From Oscheius tipulae (lineage: Eukaryota > Nematoda > Chromadorea > Rhabditida > Rhabditidae), in assembly GCA_037178975.1 (NCBI GenBank), contig JASJZH010000006.1:5084001-5148000 (forward strand): DNA of 64,000 nucleotides, written 5' to 3'. Position 1 is the stretch's first letter; every line of letters begins with the position of its first letter. The notes below the pieces were generated by a model, which made no database searches, was not told where the DNA came from, and saw only the letters and a program-made list of their open reading frames with translations. Positions 35,041 through 46,704 of the stretch are shown here, piece by piece. The position numbers and the translations under genes were made by a program.

Positions 35041-35628
35041 TCACTTTCCCACTTGATATGGGCAGCATTCGTTGTTAGCATTACATTGGTAGTTGTCTGG
35101 ACATTGAAGATTTATACAAGGTCCAGTGCTCGTTCCGTAAGCACAACGGCAACAGATGTTGTTTGATGTACAGAGGAAGCCAGCGTCACATCGACTGCCA
35201 GAACGACAATAGCCACCAGAAACTTCACGACCTCCACAGACGGGAGCGGGACGTATGGTCGTAGTAGCTGGGGGGTTGTTAGAAGTCTGAAGTAGAAAAT
35301 TTGCGGTCCCAAGAGATTTACTCACCCTGCAACAACCATTCTGACAGGTCCATCTGTTGTTGTACTGTTGACAAATCTGAGTGGTTGAGCATCGATATTG
35401 GCAAGTGTTGCAGTTGGTACATGGGCAAGCTGAATTTTGCATTGCGGGAACTCTAGTGAACATACGAGTGTAGGAGATGTACTGGTTCGGATAAGTTCCG
35501 CACAGGTAATAGACAGAGAAGGATGTTTGTCGTCGGTCTCTCAGCTGGAGAGCTTGTCCTAATTCGGTGTTCAAGAAGTCGACTGCAGAGGCACTTGAGA
35601 CTAAGGAAATCAGAATTAACAGAAGCAT
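35041..35628 (-). CDS. Secreted cysteine-rich protein
   Basis: Two exons (35628-35326 and 35286-35041) encode about 182 residues. A signal peptide (MLLLILISLVSSASA) is followed by repeated cysteine modules: CPCTNCNTCQYRCSTTQIC, CQNGCC, then after a Pro/Thr linker CGGREVSGGYCRSGSRC, CTSNNICC, CINLQCPDNYQC and NECCPY. These resemble the small EB/lustrin-like modules of nematode secreted proteins; I do not recognise the exact family. An upstream in-frame Met exists at 35664, but a TATTTAAA box at 35668-35675 would place the transcription start downstream of it, so the 35628 Met is preferred. AATAAA (reverse) at 35030-35035 is 5 nt past the stop, inside the 19 bp gap to lipase 3. Confidence 0.8.
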   Translation of the reverse strand: MLLLILISLVSSASAVDFLNTELGQALQLRDRRQTSFSVYYLCGTYPNQYISYTRMFTRVPAMQNSACPCTNCNTCQYRCSTTQICQQYNNRWTCQNGCCRVSKSLGTANFLLQTSNNPPATTTIRPAPVCGGREVSGGYCRSGSRCDAGFLCTSNNICCRCAYGTSTGPCINLQCPDNYQCNANNECCPYQVGK

Positions 35629-35667
35629 GTCTCTCTTACGTGAGTCCGAGAAAACTGTTGGCATGGT

Positions 35668-35675
35668 TTAAATAC
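35668..35675 (-). promoter_or_regulatory. TATA-like box of the Cys-rich gene
   Basis: Reverse strand reads TATTTAAA about 40 nt before the preferred ATG at 35628. It decides the start: the upstream Met at 35664 would lie before the expected transcription start. Confidence 0.5.
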
Positions 35676-37353
35676 AGGGAACACTATGCAAACATTTGCG
35701 CCATTTGTAAGTTAAAGACCAACTTCGAACCACCATCACCACGATTTTCAGGACAACATTTGTCATTGATTAAACATTTCAAAACGCGCAGTTGGGTACT
35801 TCCCGTGTCTCGTGGAACGGAATGTCTGTGTGAGGTAGCTTGTACAGAGACAGCTTGCTAGACTTGTCCCGTTACAGCTTGATATCGGCACGAGGCAAAT
35901 AGCTGGAACGAGATGGACGTTATAATATTACAATTGAGATAACATGATCCTTCCGCCAGATTGAACAATGCCAATCGTACTTGTCTCGTCAGTTCCAACT
36001 TTTGATCATTTGAGACGACTTGACAAGTACTAGGTAAACAAGATTCCATCGGTAGCCGCCCTAAGCACACTTTTCGAGAAATTTCCTCTCAAGAATTTCT
36101 TGCCAATCGAATTGGCCAAAAAAGAACTAAACGCCCCGTGACGTCCGCTAGTACCCCATTTGACGCCAGCACCTGTTTCATTTGTAAAACGAACAGAAAG
36201 CTTCCTGCTGTGGGAGAGAGACAACCGTTAGTCCAAGTTTGAAACGAAAACAATGTCTTCATCTGATTTACGGTTTGTTCGAGGCAGGTTTCTCGTGATG
36301 AGAGTGGTCGTGCTTGCGCTCCCCCTCTGCGTAATCAGTGTCTAAGATCGGGAGTAGAGCCTGTTAGGATGGGCTACTTGTAGCCATTTTCGGGTGCTTA
36401 TTGTCTCAGTTTGGACAAGATTCACAGCTGTGACCACACGTGTTGGTCAAATACTTAGAAAGTATGAGGTGAACGCCGCAGCTTTCTCCTGTCTACCCGT
36501 TCTGCGGCAATAAGGTGTGGCTATTTGTGAAAGCATCTGATAGAGGACGTCAGGAAAGTTTTGGCGGAAACTGGCTAACACGGCAGTCAGCAGAACATAA
36601 TTTGCTGGCAATGGCAAGCTTTGATGTATTCTTCCAGTGGTTTGAGAAAGAACGGCAAAGCGACACGCAAATATCTCCCGAAGAAAAAGCTACTCCAGTA
36701 CGCTCACGGCAAGGATCAGAATGGCCACCGGTTGCCAAATTGCCCATATATTCTGTGAATGCACTTTCCCGGTTATCTGCCTCGCGGCGAAGATGTTCGA
36801 GCGGATAATTTCAGGTAGGCAGGAAATCTTGATGCGGTGTGTTCCAGACGCTGGTCGGGAAAAACGAATGAATGCAACGAAAATAGCTGTCCCTCAAGCT
36901 GAGACGATGCCAATTCCGTTTAGCCGTTAAGTCCAGCCGAAACTGTGTCAATGAGGACGGCAGCCCCTCTTTTGTCCTCCACGAGGCTAGCGGACTCTTG
37001 CCTCATCTCATAAAAAGACAGTCTGGGCCGACAACGCGGAAGACATTGATATCTAGCGACATCTATAAAAATATAACGCTCGGAAGTCGCTCGGGATCTA
37101 GTTCAAACATTTTCACTCGAACCTCGAAAAAGATACGTGAAAAGGCACGGGAAAACCCATTATCTCGATGCCTATCTCTCTTCCACCCAAACCTAAGTAA
37201 GAAAGTGCCAAACTATTCCTGATTCACTCCCATCTCAGCTACAGAATGTCTCTGAGTCTCCACTCCAGCTGTGAACTCTCCGCTTTCATATCCGGCTAGG
37301 CGCCGCCCCCTTCTGTAGATCGTCGCAGCCTGCTAAGCGCTCTATGCCTGTTC
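35676..37353. other. Intergenic region
   Basis: About 1.7 kb between two divergent 5-prime ends. Open frames are present but none shows signal peptide, domain or consistent splice sites. Likely promoter DNA for the Cys-rich gene and the Pro/Gly-rich gene. Confidence 0.45.
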
Positions 37354-40300
37354 ATGCCGTCTCCCACATGGACTAGCATGTTACTCCGGACGTTTTCTAT
37401 ATTTTTGGCTCTGAGCCTCTATGTGCAAGCGGTGAGTAACTCCAAAACTCCTGACTTGTTCCTTTTCACATCCGTTTGCATAAGACATGTAATGAAGAGA
37501 CTTTATTATAAAAAATCTACTTTCGTCTCCACGAAATATCACTTTTTGTCATGTTTCGGTGTTAGCTGTTATTGACTTATCTTGGTACGTCCTTATTTGG
37601 TCAAAACACGCTAATGATATCCATGTCTTCATCATGAGCTGCATATAGTGCTCGGCTTTGAACGATAACGATGACTGAGATGAAGCACTGAAAGAAAAGA
37701 GACAACTTTTGTGTTTGAAAATGTTTGATTAACTATTTGCTCTAGATTGCTCTCCGTCTTTCGTTTCCATCTTTCCTCAGTTTTTCTGTATTTCACTCTA
37801 TATCTTTTGAACATCTGCTGCCTCACATTAATTTTGTTTTGGTCAGAGGAAATACATCGGAACCCTGTCGGCTAACCGTATGAACTCGCTAAAAACTGAA
37901 AAGGGAAGCAGAACATTGCGGCTAAGAGTGCTCCCATTTCACCTTTCTTTACGATTAAGCGCCCGATTTTGATAGAATTTTTTCCATTTGGTCAACCGCA
38001 AAAATTCTTCCTTAATGAATTGCGTAAGCGTGAGAAGTTTCCAAAAAAAAAAAAGTTGCCTTGAATATGAGGAGCTAGCTGTTACGTGTTGTGCAGACCA
38101 TTCTCAAGAATTTGTCGCAGCTGCGACCGGCTATTTTAAGTGCGTTTAGGTGAAAGGTGTTGTGCTTCTCTTCCGTATGCTTTGTTTTATGCCATGAAAA
38201 TGATTACCATTTCAAAAAACCGAACATCGCGTCAAATAATAACTCCTTTTTATATTGATACCTTCTGAAACACTTTTGCACAAGGTAGTTAATTTTTCAT
38301 GAACTCCTCTTTGTGATATCAGCCCGGGAAAGTCACAGGTGTCGCACTATCTCTGCGTTGTTTCCCGCAGTCAAGAATCCGGTGTGATCGCGCTCGATAT
38401 CGCCTAAAGACGAGCAGGTTAGTCCCGATCGGGACGACTTTCACTCATTTGAGGGAAACCGGCGGAAATCGATGCGCGACGGTAGCCGCGTATTCACCTT
38501 TAAGCTTAGCTCTTGACACTGAAGTGACCTCTGACCCTTATTCTAAAGGCCAATGTGGAGAAAGAGGAAAATGTGTCAAGCTAATTTCTTCCACTTGCGC
38601 ACTTTTTTTCGACAAACATGCTCACACTGGGCACAGAACACTTTCAATACTTCGGATGTGTGACTGAGCGTGAGTGACCCGCTGAACGGACAAAAAGCTT
38701 GGGGAAACTGGCAATTGAAGAAAGAAGGAGCAACGGCGATTTTTCACCTGAAGTAGCAGGTTTCAGTTCACCGTGATCAGTCTCTAACTTTTTGGATTTT
38801 GTGTTTTAAGCAACAAGTAACATCTTGGTCGCAATCTGAAAACTGAAAGCAATAACATGCTTTAATCCAGGGTCAGTACATTGTGTGAGGTATGTCAATA
38901 GACGGGCAATCTTCTTCTGTGGCAAGCGAGTGTCCAATCGTGCGCAGACTGGTTCACACTCGATCGCCCACGGGATGGCCAAGAAAACCACCAGTCTCGG
39001 GGCAAATGAATCACTGCTTTATTAAAAATGTGTCGACAGGGAAATAATTGTTTAAAATCTTTTTATAACCGAGGTCTTTTTTTTAGGAGGAACGAGTGCA
39101 ACAGCTAATTTCACCTCCATCCAGATATCTCCAACACAGAAGGCTATTCGGTATTCGACGATTAAAAGTATGTTAACCGAGTGTCTTGGTCAAATTTACT
39201 GTTTTAGGCTGCACAACCACTTGCGCCACCAACAGACCACAGAGCTACTCACTCGTTGAGGAGGCAACAGCAAAGAAACTTTGAAATTGTAGAACTGCCT
39301 GTAAGTTTCACTTTGTTTTTGTGATGCGGTCGATCATCACAAAAACAAATGATCTGACCTTTTTCTTCGGAACCGGTCAGCTAGAAAGTTCTGAATGATG
39401 ACGTCTTAAGCCTTGATGTTATCCATTAGTCACGCTGGTCTTTTTAGTTCGATAACGACAGATTAGATATGTATCTCGGACAGTTTCCATTAGGAGTCCT
39501 GCTGTGACCAAATGTGTCTGAGCAAAGTGTTTACATTGTTGCTGCGCCTATCGGCTTAGATTCACTGTTTCCTCCTGGCCTCAATCCTCTTTTCGATCAT
39601 TGCGCCCTGCTGTGGAAGGACTTTAATCTGATTGACTCAGAGAGGAATTTTTATCGAACATCAAAGCAACTTTCAGGATTTCGTGCCTAGAGCGCAGGTC
39701 CCACCGTCGTTCGGTGACCACCGAGTAGCTATTGTTGAGCCAATTATCAAAAAGGCGGTGCAGAGAGAGACTCATGTTGACGAAGAGGAGCTGAGAAAAA
39801 AGAAAATTGAGGTAGAAGAGATGGCAACATCTAGTAACAATGTTTATAGGCCCGCTGGAGACGACTTGGCATCAATCCGAAAAACATTTATTATCCTACG
39901 AAGAAGCCGAAGGTGAAAGAAAGTGACGAGGTTGAAGAGGAGCCTGACACAGTTACGAAGATCCCGGAGATTGTAAAAGCAACAAGAGAGGGGCTGCGAT
40001 CAAACAGGATCCAGCAACTCAATGTGGACGATAGAGTACAGATCGTAAGGCCTGCTCGTCCCCACTACTCAAATGTAAATTACTCTGAATGAGGAAAAAG
40101 CATCCAATTCAGAAAGACAACATCAATGTACCTTCTACACCCAATACTCGTAAATCCGTACCCTCAGTTTACGAGGATAAGGACTACAAACCGAGACCTA
40201 GGATCCAGGGTCCGATCCTCTCCTCGCCTGGTTAGCATGCCCTTTCACCTTTTCTAAGCACTTGCAATCCAGCACCGTAATTAAGAAAGTGTCATGCCTC

Positions 40301-42097
40301 GGTGCATGTCAATTGGGTTATAGTTGGCGCTTCTAACGTTCCAGCACTAACCGGGATCTTTGTAGGGGATCTTGGCGCACCAGTGCAGACACCTGGCATT
40401 CCAAGAGTCTTCGCTCCTCTCTCTTCTCATCAAAATGGAGACTATCACTCAAGAACAATTCCTGTGAGACGGAACTACCAGTTTACGGAGAAACTCAGTC
40501 AAAGACCGCGCCTCAGGATTCGCCGACCCGGTATGCTCAGGGGACTTCTATCACAGCGACCATCTATTTGCATGTCTTGCATGATCTTTAGACTTCTAAA
40601 AACCTTAGTTTTTCGGGAGTGGGTGTATACGATTGTTTCCTTCAGTTCGAATCATTCAGAACTAAACAATTCTTTGTAAAACTGACTTTAGGAGAGCCGC
40701 GAACAGAAGATGCAAATGTCAATCACTCACATGAGGATCCTTCTCTTACTCCTTTCGAAAACAACGCTCGCAATAGAGCTGGTTTTGGCGGCTCAGCCTT
40801 TGCCGCTTCTGCCGCTGCTGGAGCTTTTGCCAGTTTGCGTAAGTTACTTGATTTTATAGCAAAGCCATATGTTTAGCAGAACCTGCCCCACCGGCTCCAA
40901 CTACGCTTCCACCTCCTCCCACTACCGCTGCACCACCTGCACCACGTCCTACTGTTCCGCCAACTACACCCTCACCACCTGCTCCACCAGCAGCAGAGTT
41001 TGGCGGTGAATCTGGAGCTGGATTCGGACTTGGACCTTCTGATCTGCCGCCCGAGTTTGCTAATGTTGGTTTCGGAATCGGAGGTGGTGACGGTAATGGA
41101 ATCAGCTTCGGTGCTGAAGAAGAGAAAGCTCCAAGACCGAAGCAGAGGTACGCTGTTCTTTTCTTACTGATTAATTTTTCTGTTTAGAAAACAACCGAAT
41201 CCCGAGCTTGAAAGAGGAGAGCCGCTTGTTATTCCTCAAAACTCCGGACTCCGACCTGTTGCTCCTCCAAAAGAGTTTGGAGGCGACGGATTCGGATCTG
41301 GCTCTGGTGGCGGAGGCTTTGGAGGCGGTGGTGGATTCGGCGGCGGAGGAGGTGGTATACCTCCACCTAGTGGTCGTGGTAGTCGTCCCAGTCCCCCATC
41401 TCACTCTGGCGGTGGTGACGAACCAAGCGAATCGGACTTCTTCACTGGAGACTCTGCACTCACGCCATCCAAGGGACCTACGGGAGACGGCTTCGGCCCT
41501 CCGGTGTTCCCTGGTGGTAATGCTCCTCCACCGGTTGCATCTGTTGGAATGGGTATGCCTTGTCATTGATTCTGTGTATTACCAAGTTTAGGAGGTGCTG
41601 CGGCCGGGAAAGCTCCTTATGGACCTGGTCCTGTTATGGAAGTTACAGAAAACACTCCAACCACGCTCAAGCCATCGGCTATGTTTGACATTCTAAATAG
41701 GGCTGATCAGGGCTTCAACAGCGCTATTCAACACTTCGAGAGGGGCACGCCTGTAGAGTCGGCCGCTCTTGACATCCTTGAAGGTTTATTGTTTGTACAC
41801 GTAAAAAATGACCAACCAGTTTAGTTGCCCTCGGCTCGGAGAAACTGGATTCTCAAGCCAAACTTTTGGGACATGTTGACAGAACGATCGGACTGGACAA
41901 TTTGCAACGGCTACAGAGGTGGGCGAACACGGCTGGGGCCATGGACTTCTTCAAAGAACAGGTAATCGAATGAATCTAGTGTTTTTCATGAAGATATGAT
42001 TCAGTTCGTGCGAATGGCCAAGAACTTCGAGCCGGCAGAAGATCTTCTGCCTACCATTCCACCTCAATTTGACTATCTTTTCAAGAGGGGTCGATGA
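37354..42097 (+). CDS. Large secreted Pro/Gly-rich protein with conserved C-terminal domain
   Basis: Thirteen in-phase exons give about 698 residues: 37354-37431, 39087-39167, 39208-39300, 39677-39811, 39850-40074, 40113-40230, 40366-40530, 40692-40838, 40880-41147, 41188-41552, 41592-41783, 41825-41961, 42005-42097. The first exon is a signal peptide ending in LSLYVQA, cut by a 1655 bp intron. The middle is basic/acidic, then Pro/Thr-rich (PTTTAAPPAPRP type) and Gly-rich (GGGGFGGGGGFGG), as in cuticle or matrix proteins. The C-terminal 110 residues are non-repetitive and look like a real domain (FDILNRADQGFNSAIQHFER, LGHVDRTIGLDNL, WANTAGAMDFFKEQFVRMA, LPTIPPQFDYLFK). Function unknown; an extracellular matrix or apical role is an inference. 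Confidence 0.75.
37432..39086 (+). other. Long first intron of the Pro/Gly-rich gene
   Basis: At 1655 bp this is the longest assigned intron apart from those in fos-1. It separates the signal-peptide exon from the rest, a position where regulatory introns are common. No alternative exon is evident within it. Confidence 0.5.
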
Positions 42098-42940
42098 TCT
42101 CAGTCTTCAAATAGTTTTAGAGATCTGTTTTATCTTTCTGTCTGTCTTTCCTTCTTTTTTGTCTTTCCGCATCCTCGAAACGGGAACAAACTCTATCCCA
42201 GGTTGGCCGAAACTGTTCGACTGCCCATTTTTCTGTCTTTCACAAATCAGCGTGTGCATTAATTATTTGTATCATATACTTACAGTTCCCTCATTGCTCA
42301 TTTTGTCTTGCCATCTCGAATAACTTATTAAGTCCACTAGGTGGCTACAAAATAAAACTTATTCTAAGAGGTACTTTGACCAGTTTTTCGGGGAAACAAG
42401 ATAAGTTTGGACGAAGAACAACTCTAGAAATCAGGAAGCAGCAAATTGTTATCAGCACGTGCCCATAAATGTCGTACACGTGCTCTTTTCCGCAAAAACT
42501 CAATCCATATATGTTGCATCATCCGCGCAAATTTGTGAAAGTAGTGACAGGTAAAATACACAACGAGGATGGTGATGAGTTTAATATGTCCGTTATATAC
42601 TGTTTTCAGTAAAAACATAACCTTTTTTTATAAGAGAGGATATTGAGACTGCAGTATCCTATGAGTAATGTTGCAGTCCCAGTTCAATTTAGTTGGCACA
42701 TTCCTTCGGTCATCAAGCAATTTTAGTGATTCGATTCATCTCTGAACCGGACTCTCAAAACCCATGTCTTAAACTACAATGACGTTAAACTTTGTCCAAT
42801 ATAATAGCTCACCGACGCCATGTGGTGATAGCATATCTGAGCTATAAAAATCGCTTAGTGACTACAGATGAGCATCCTTTTTCACTTCTGCAGAAGCCTT
42901 AAACTACCCCCGGTTTCTCAACAGAAAGGGTAACTTTCAG
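42098..42940. other. Intergenic upstream of lipase copy 4
   Basis: AT-rich, no exon seen. A TATAAA at 42843-42848 with GATA-type sites (TGATAG near 42825) forms a plausible promoter about 95 nt before the lipase 4 ATG. Confidence 0.5.
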
Positions 42941-44022
42941 ATGTTCATTCCGGCGGTATTAGCACTAACCTACGCTACGTACAATGATTCGGCTGCAAGA
43001 AATGACATGCTTCCGCTGAGTGCCGGCGCTTACTCGGAAAATCCTCAAGCTTGTTTGACCACTGTATTCGGAGACGGCAACGTGAGCTTTGATATTTTAC
43101 AAGATTTATTCCGATTCAGTTGAAACGACAAGTCAACGTGAAATGTGACTTCTTTATAAGTGACACTTGCTCCGGATACACTGCAACTATCCCTTCGAGA
43201 AAAGCCATTATTGTCGCCTTCCGCGGGACTGATCGTTTCTTCCAGTTGGTAGAAGAAGGAACAAAGTCGGCTTTCAAAGAGAAGGTATATGAGTTGTTTA
43301 TCTTAACCAAAATTTTCTTTTCAGATGGACTGGATTGCAGGTGGAAAAATCTCCAAGTACTTTGGAGATGGTTTCATACGTCTTTGGAACCAAGGAATGA
43401 AAGACGACTTTGTCAGCCTTCTCAACGCCTATCCATCCTATGAAGTTTGGGTAAGCTGAACTATGGCGAAGAAACAAGCTGAGTATTTAGGTAACTGGAC
43501 ATTCTCTTGGAGGAGCTATGGCAACTCTAGCCGCTTCATACATGGTTTCCACTAATCTCATCACACAAGACAAAGTCAAGCTGATCACTTACGGAGAACC
43601 GAGAGTTGGAGATAAGGACTTTTCTTCTGCTCATGACGCTCAACTCGGATATGCTTTCCGCGTTACGCACTGGAGAGACATGTAAGCTTTTAACAATTGC
43701 TTTTGTGATTCTGAAATGTTAGTGTTCCCCACGTGCCACCTGAGGACTTCGAAGGATACTACCACGCCAGACAGGAGATTTTCTACAAGGAGAAAATGAA
43801 GGCCAACGAGTACAAAGTGTGTGCAAGTAAGTACAATAGCCTGCAATGGAAACCAACTATTTTCAGAGGATGAGGACAAAGACTGCAGTGACGGTCTGAC
43901 AATCACTACCAGCATAGATGAGCATCTTCACTACGCAAGTTTTGAAATCATATTATTAATTATGTTAATTTCAGTTCAACCGTGACGTCAACGTTTGGGG
44001 AGGCAAAGGGTGCAAACCATAA
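42941..44022 (+). CDS. Secreted class 3 lipase, copy 4
   Basis: Eight exons were checked by phase (42941-43081, 43120-43284, 43325-43450, 43491-43681, 43723-43826, 43867-43934, 43975-44022), of which the last six introns are compact; the total is 280 residues in seven coding segments. The ATG directly abuts TTTCAG. A signal-like start (MFIPAVLALTYA) is followed by NVKCDFFISDTCSGYTA, VAFRGTDRFFQLVEEG, the elbow VTGHSLGGAMA, YGEPRVGD, THWRDIVPHVPP and DEHLHYFNRDVNVWGGKGC. It is closest to copy 2 by motif wording. The last intron (43935-43974) has a GC donor (TAC|GCAAGT); the join restores HLHYFN, the same as in copy 2. Confidence 0.92.
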
Positions 44023-44171
44023 TTGTGTACAAATGCATAAATTTTATCAACGTGCTGCTCGAAGAAAACCAAAAACCCCGTCCACGAGCCCTTTGAACAG
44101 AGAGTCGAATGAGTCAATCATTCCGTGTTGCATTCCACTGAATTTGAGATTGTGTAAAAGAGGCAGATACC

Positions 44172-44952
44172 CTACGTAAAACCATCGTCGATTTTCCCAA
44201 TGCCTTTTTTCATGTCCGACATAACTCGATGCCATTTGGCTCTTGCTTCCGGGGCATTGGTATCCTGCAACAGTACTCAGTCTAGTTACAAAACTTACAT
44301 TTCTGATTGAAACTCGCGTCATTTCTGTTCCTCCAGGGATTTTTCGGACTGTCTCCTGTAATAGCAATCAGAATGTTGCTTCTTTCAAGCTTACTCTGAT
44401 CCAAGTTCCATTTTCTGTCTTCGTCACATTCTTCACAACCTTTCCTTTGCCAAAGTGAGGAAACGAGAGAGTTGGAAACGAAAAGAGTTTGGAAAAGATC
44501 GAGGGCAACTCCTTAGAAGCGGAAGAAGACGAATCAGTTACGGTCACCGAATTTGGTTTCTTTCCATCTGAAACTCTCTCTCTTTGCCAAACTCCACAAT
44601 ACCTTTTCCAATAGGAACTGGTTGGCCAGAGTGTTCTTCAGGCGTATCGCGAACCACGCCGTCAGTGAGGTCATGCAGTTTTATGATCACTAAAATATAA
44701 TTGATAATGGCTAATGGCTTTTAGCTGACAGTCGCAGGGACTAAGAAGTTCACTATTGTTGAAGTATTCCTTCTGTTCACAGGGAGTGGTCGGAGCGGCG
44801 CCGCACCGTTGCGGAATCTTCACTGGACAGGGATAAGAGCATCTAAAGAACCGATACAGTTCGCTAAAATGTTCTTACCCGCAACAACAGTGGTCATCAG
44901 TGTAAGCAAAAGCCGCCGTAGCAAAGAGAAGGACACATGGCAGGGTCAGCAT
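44172..44952 (-). CDS. Small secreted protein with CCCGC module, partner of the ground-like gene
   Basis: Six-exon minus-strand gene starting MLTLPCVLLFATAAFA (signal peptide) at 44952 and ending KIDDGFT-stop at 44172. The mature N-terminus carries HCCCGCSYPCPVKIPQRC followed by PTTPC, the same cysteine module as in the divergent ground-like protein. Then LIIKLHDLTDGVV, a Ser-rich stretch (TDSSSSASKEL) and a C-terminal TENGTWIRETVRK and EARAKWHRVMSDMKKG. No Ground-like domain is seen. The intron that removes the segment after SPCD uses a GTCAGC donor and was chosen because it keeps frame. Function unknown. It converges with lipase 4, with 149 bp between stops. Confidence 0.7.
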
Positions 44953-45200
44953 TGAACGGGACTGTTTTTGAAATGGCGGTGTAATATACTTGACTCGAGA
45001 CCGTCAACTGGTTTTTCAAAATCGGGACATTGAGGTAGTCACTGTTGATCGCAGCAGTCATCCTGAAAAATTGTGAACGATAATCACCACAACATGAATC
45101 TTTTCGCTTTCACTACTGACCGACTAAAAAGTAGAACGGCTATATAAGACCGATTACCTAATCCCCTTAATCTGTTCGTCTTTTCGCTAACGCACTAGCA
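44953..45200. promoter_or_regulatory. Shared divergent promoter of the CCCGC gene pair
   Basis: Only 248 bp separate the two start codons. On the plus side TATATAAG starts at 45141, 60 nt before the ground-like ATG; on the minus side an AT-rich TATATT lies close to the other gene. Co-expression of the pair is likely. Confidence 0.55.
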
Positions 45201-46690
45201 ATGAAAGTTAGTACGATGCTTATCGGTTTCTTACCCTCTTTCAGTTTATTCTGCTACTCATTTTCGCCTCATTTGTGCAAAGTGGCCCAGTTAGAACTTC
45301 GCTTTGTTGTTGTGGATGTACGGAGGTTGTTAGCAAACTTAGGTTTTGAAAAAAGTGCAATTAGGAGCCATGTCCTGTCGTTGGGGCCAACTGTCCACAT
45401 CCACAATTACCATGCGGATTGGAGGACCAATCCGGTATAGTATACTGCAATGGTAAGAACGGTATAGTGTTTTACAAATCGAGTTGAAGAACTTCAACGG
45501 CTCTGGAGTATGGCAAACACTGTAGAAAGCCCGAGGGGCCAAAAACAGGTAGCCATTGAATAGCTTTTATTAATCAGGGAACATTTAGCATTCCTTCCCT
45601 GGTCACTCTCTAAATCTCCCTAGTTCAGAAGTAGATGAGCCTCGTCTGGAACTCTTAGACACCGATCTCGTTAACAAAGACGTTGTTTACAGGTACTTAA
45701 ATTCGAGAGAAATTCGTCAACCCGTTCTAGAAACCTAAATGCAACAAGCGAAATACGTTTCAGTCCTTCGAGAAAGAGCGTCATGCAAGATGTTGAAAAA
45801 GTTAGACAAACAGGCTATAATGAGACTGGTTTAGAATCTCGATCGTTTGGAAAAGATGAATCAAATGTTGTCTGATCTCCAGGGTATGATAGCAATGGTC
45901 AAAAGTTGTTCAGTTCCCTTCAACGGCTAATTGAGGTAATTGTAGGTCTGATTGACAAGGAAGTCGCACCGAAACTGAGTAACATCCAGAACTATGAGAC
46001 GGAAGAGATATTACCTTCTGGAGACATAACTACTGAGGTAATGGCTAAAACCGTTAGCTTCTAATTTTAGCTGCTAGGAAGAACAGCAAGCAATAGATGA
46101 TGTCATTAGGAGAATGAAAGGAACCTTCCGTGAAGTGACCAAGAGTGGACCCCCAGTCAACGAGGTAAGTGCCTAACTTCCTGTTCAATCCCGCGGGAAT
46201 TCATCTGAGCTTCAAGCTTCCAGCTTCCTGAATTGTTGTGAAAAAGAATTGTTTCAGATAGACTCCGCTGTGTCTGCTCCAATTGCTGACGTACAATCTC
46301 TATCCCTCGTTCCGAAGAACATTAGGTCAAAGAGGACACCTTCCAAAAGCCTTGGAAACTGTAACGACGAAAGATTACGCGACGTAATTTCCACACACAT
46401 TAACGCTGATGCGAAAACATCCAAGCGTTTGATCCAAAAGGCTGCAGAAAAAGAATTTGGCGGTGAGAGAGTAATTTAATTGACTCCTCTGATAAATCAT
46501 ATTTAGGCACTTTTAATGTAGTTTGCAGTCCCTGCGAGTTTTCTTTTGTCATTAGTTCACAGAAGTATTGCGAAGGCTTCAAAGATCAGGTCCGTCCTAC
46601 GGATACCATTTTACGAATTTTCCGGTTCAGGTTGCTTGCTTCGTCTTCCTCCAGTCGACAACTTCCCCAACGAGTGTATACAAGTCGTAA
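45201..46690 (+). CDS. Ground-like (Grl) hedgehog-related secreted protein
   Basis: Nematode hedgehog-related family made in epidermis and other epithelia. The first exon holds only MK; the next continues FILLLIFASFVQS (signal peptide) and SLCCCGCTEEPCPV. The middle is helical and polar (VEELQRLWSMANTVE, LFSSLQRLIEVIVGLIDKEV). The C-terminus is a Ground-like domain: CNDERLRDVISTHINADAK, KRLIQKAAEKEFGG, FNVVCSPCEFSFVIS and KYCEGFKDQVACFVF, with the expected cysteine spacing. The stop is TAA at 46688-46690, and AATAAA follows at 46699-46704. Two joins are uncertain: after GLEDQSGI near 45440, where the apparent intron is only about 28 bp, and near 45834, with a weak GTTTAG donor. The domain assignment is firm; the exact gene within the grl group is not. 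Confidence 0.82.
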
Positions 46691-46704
46691 AGCCGTATAA
46701 TAAA

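Noticed and set aside
40246-40310. Possible extra exon in the Pro/Gly-rich gene (after CAATCCAG)
   Set aside because: Its only open phase does not match the upstream exon, whereas skipping it gives perfect phase and an uninterrupted Pro-rich reading frame.
41171-41566. 131-codon Ser/Thr/Arg-rich minus-strand frame
   Set aside because: It is the shadow of the Gly/Pro-rich exon on the plus strand; repetitive GC-rich coding sequence commonly opens other frames.
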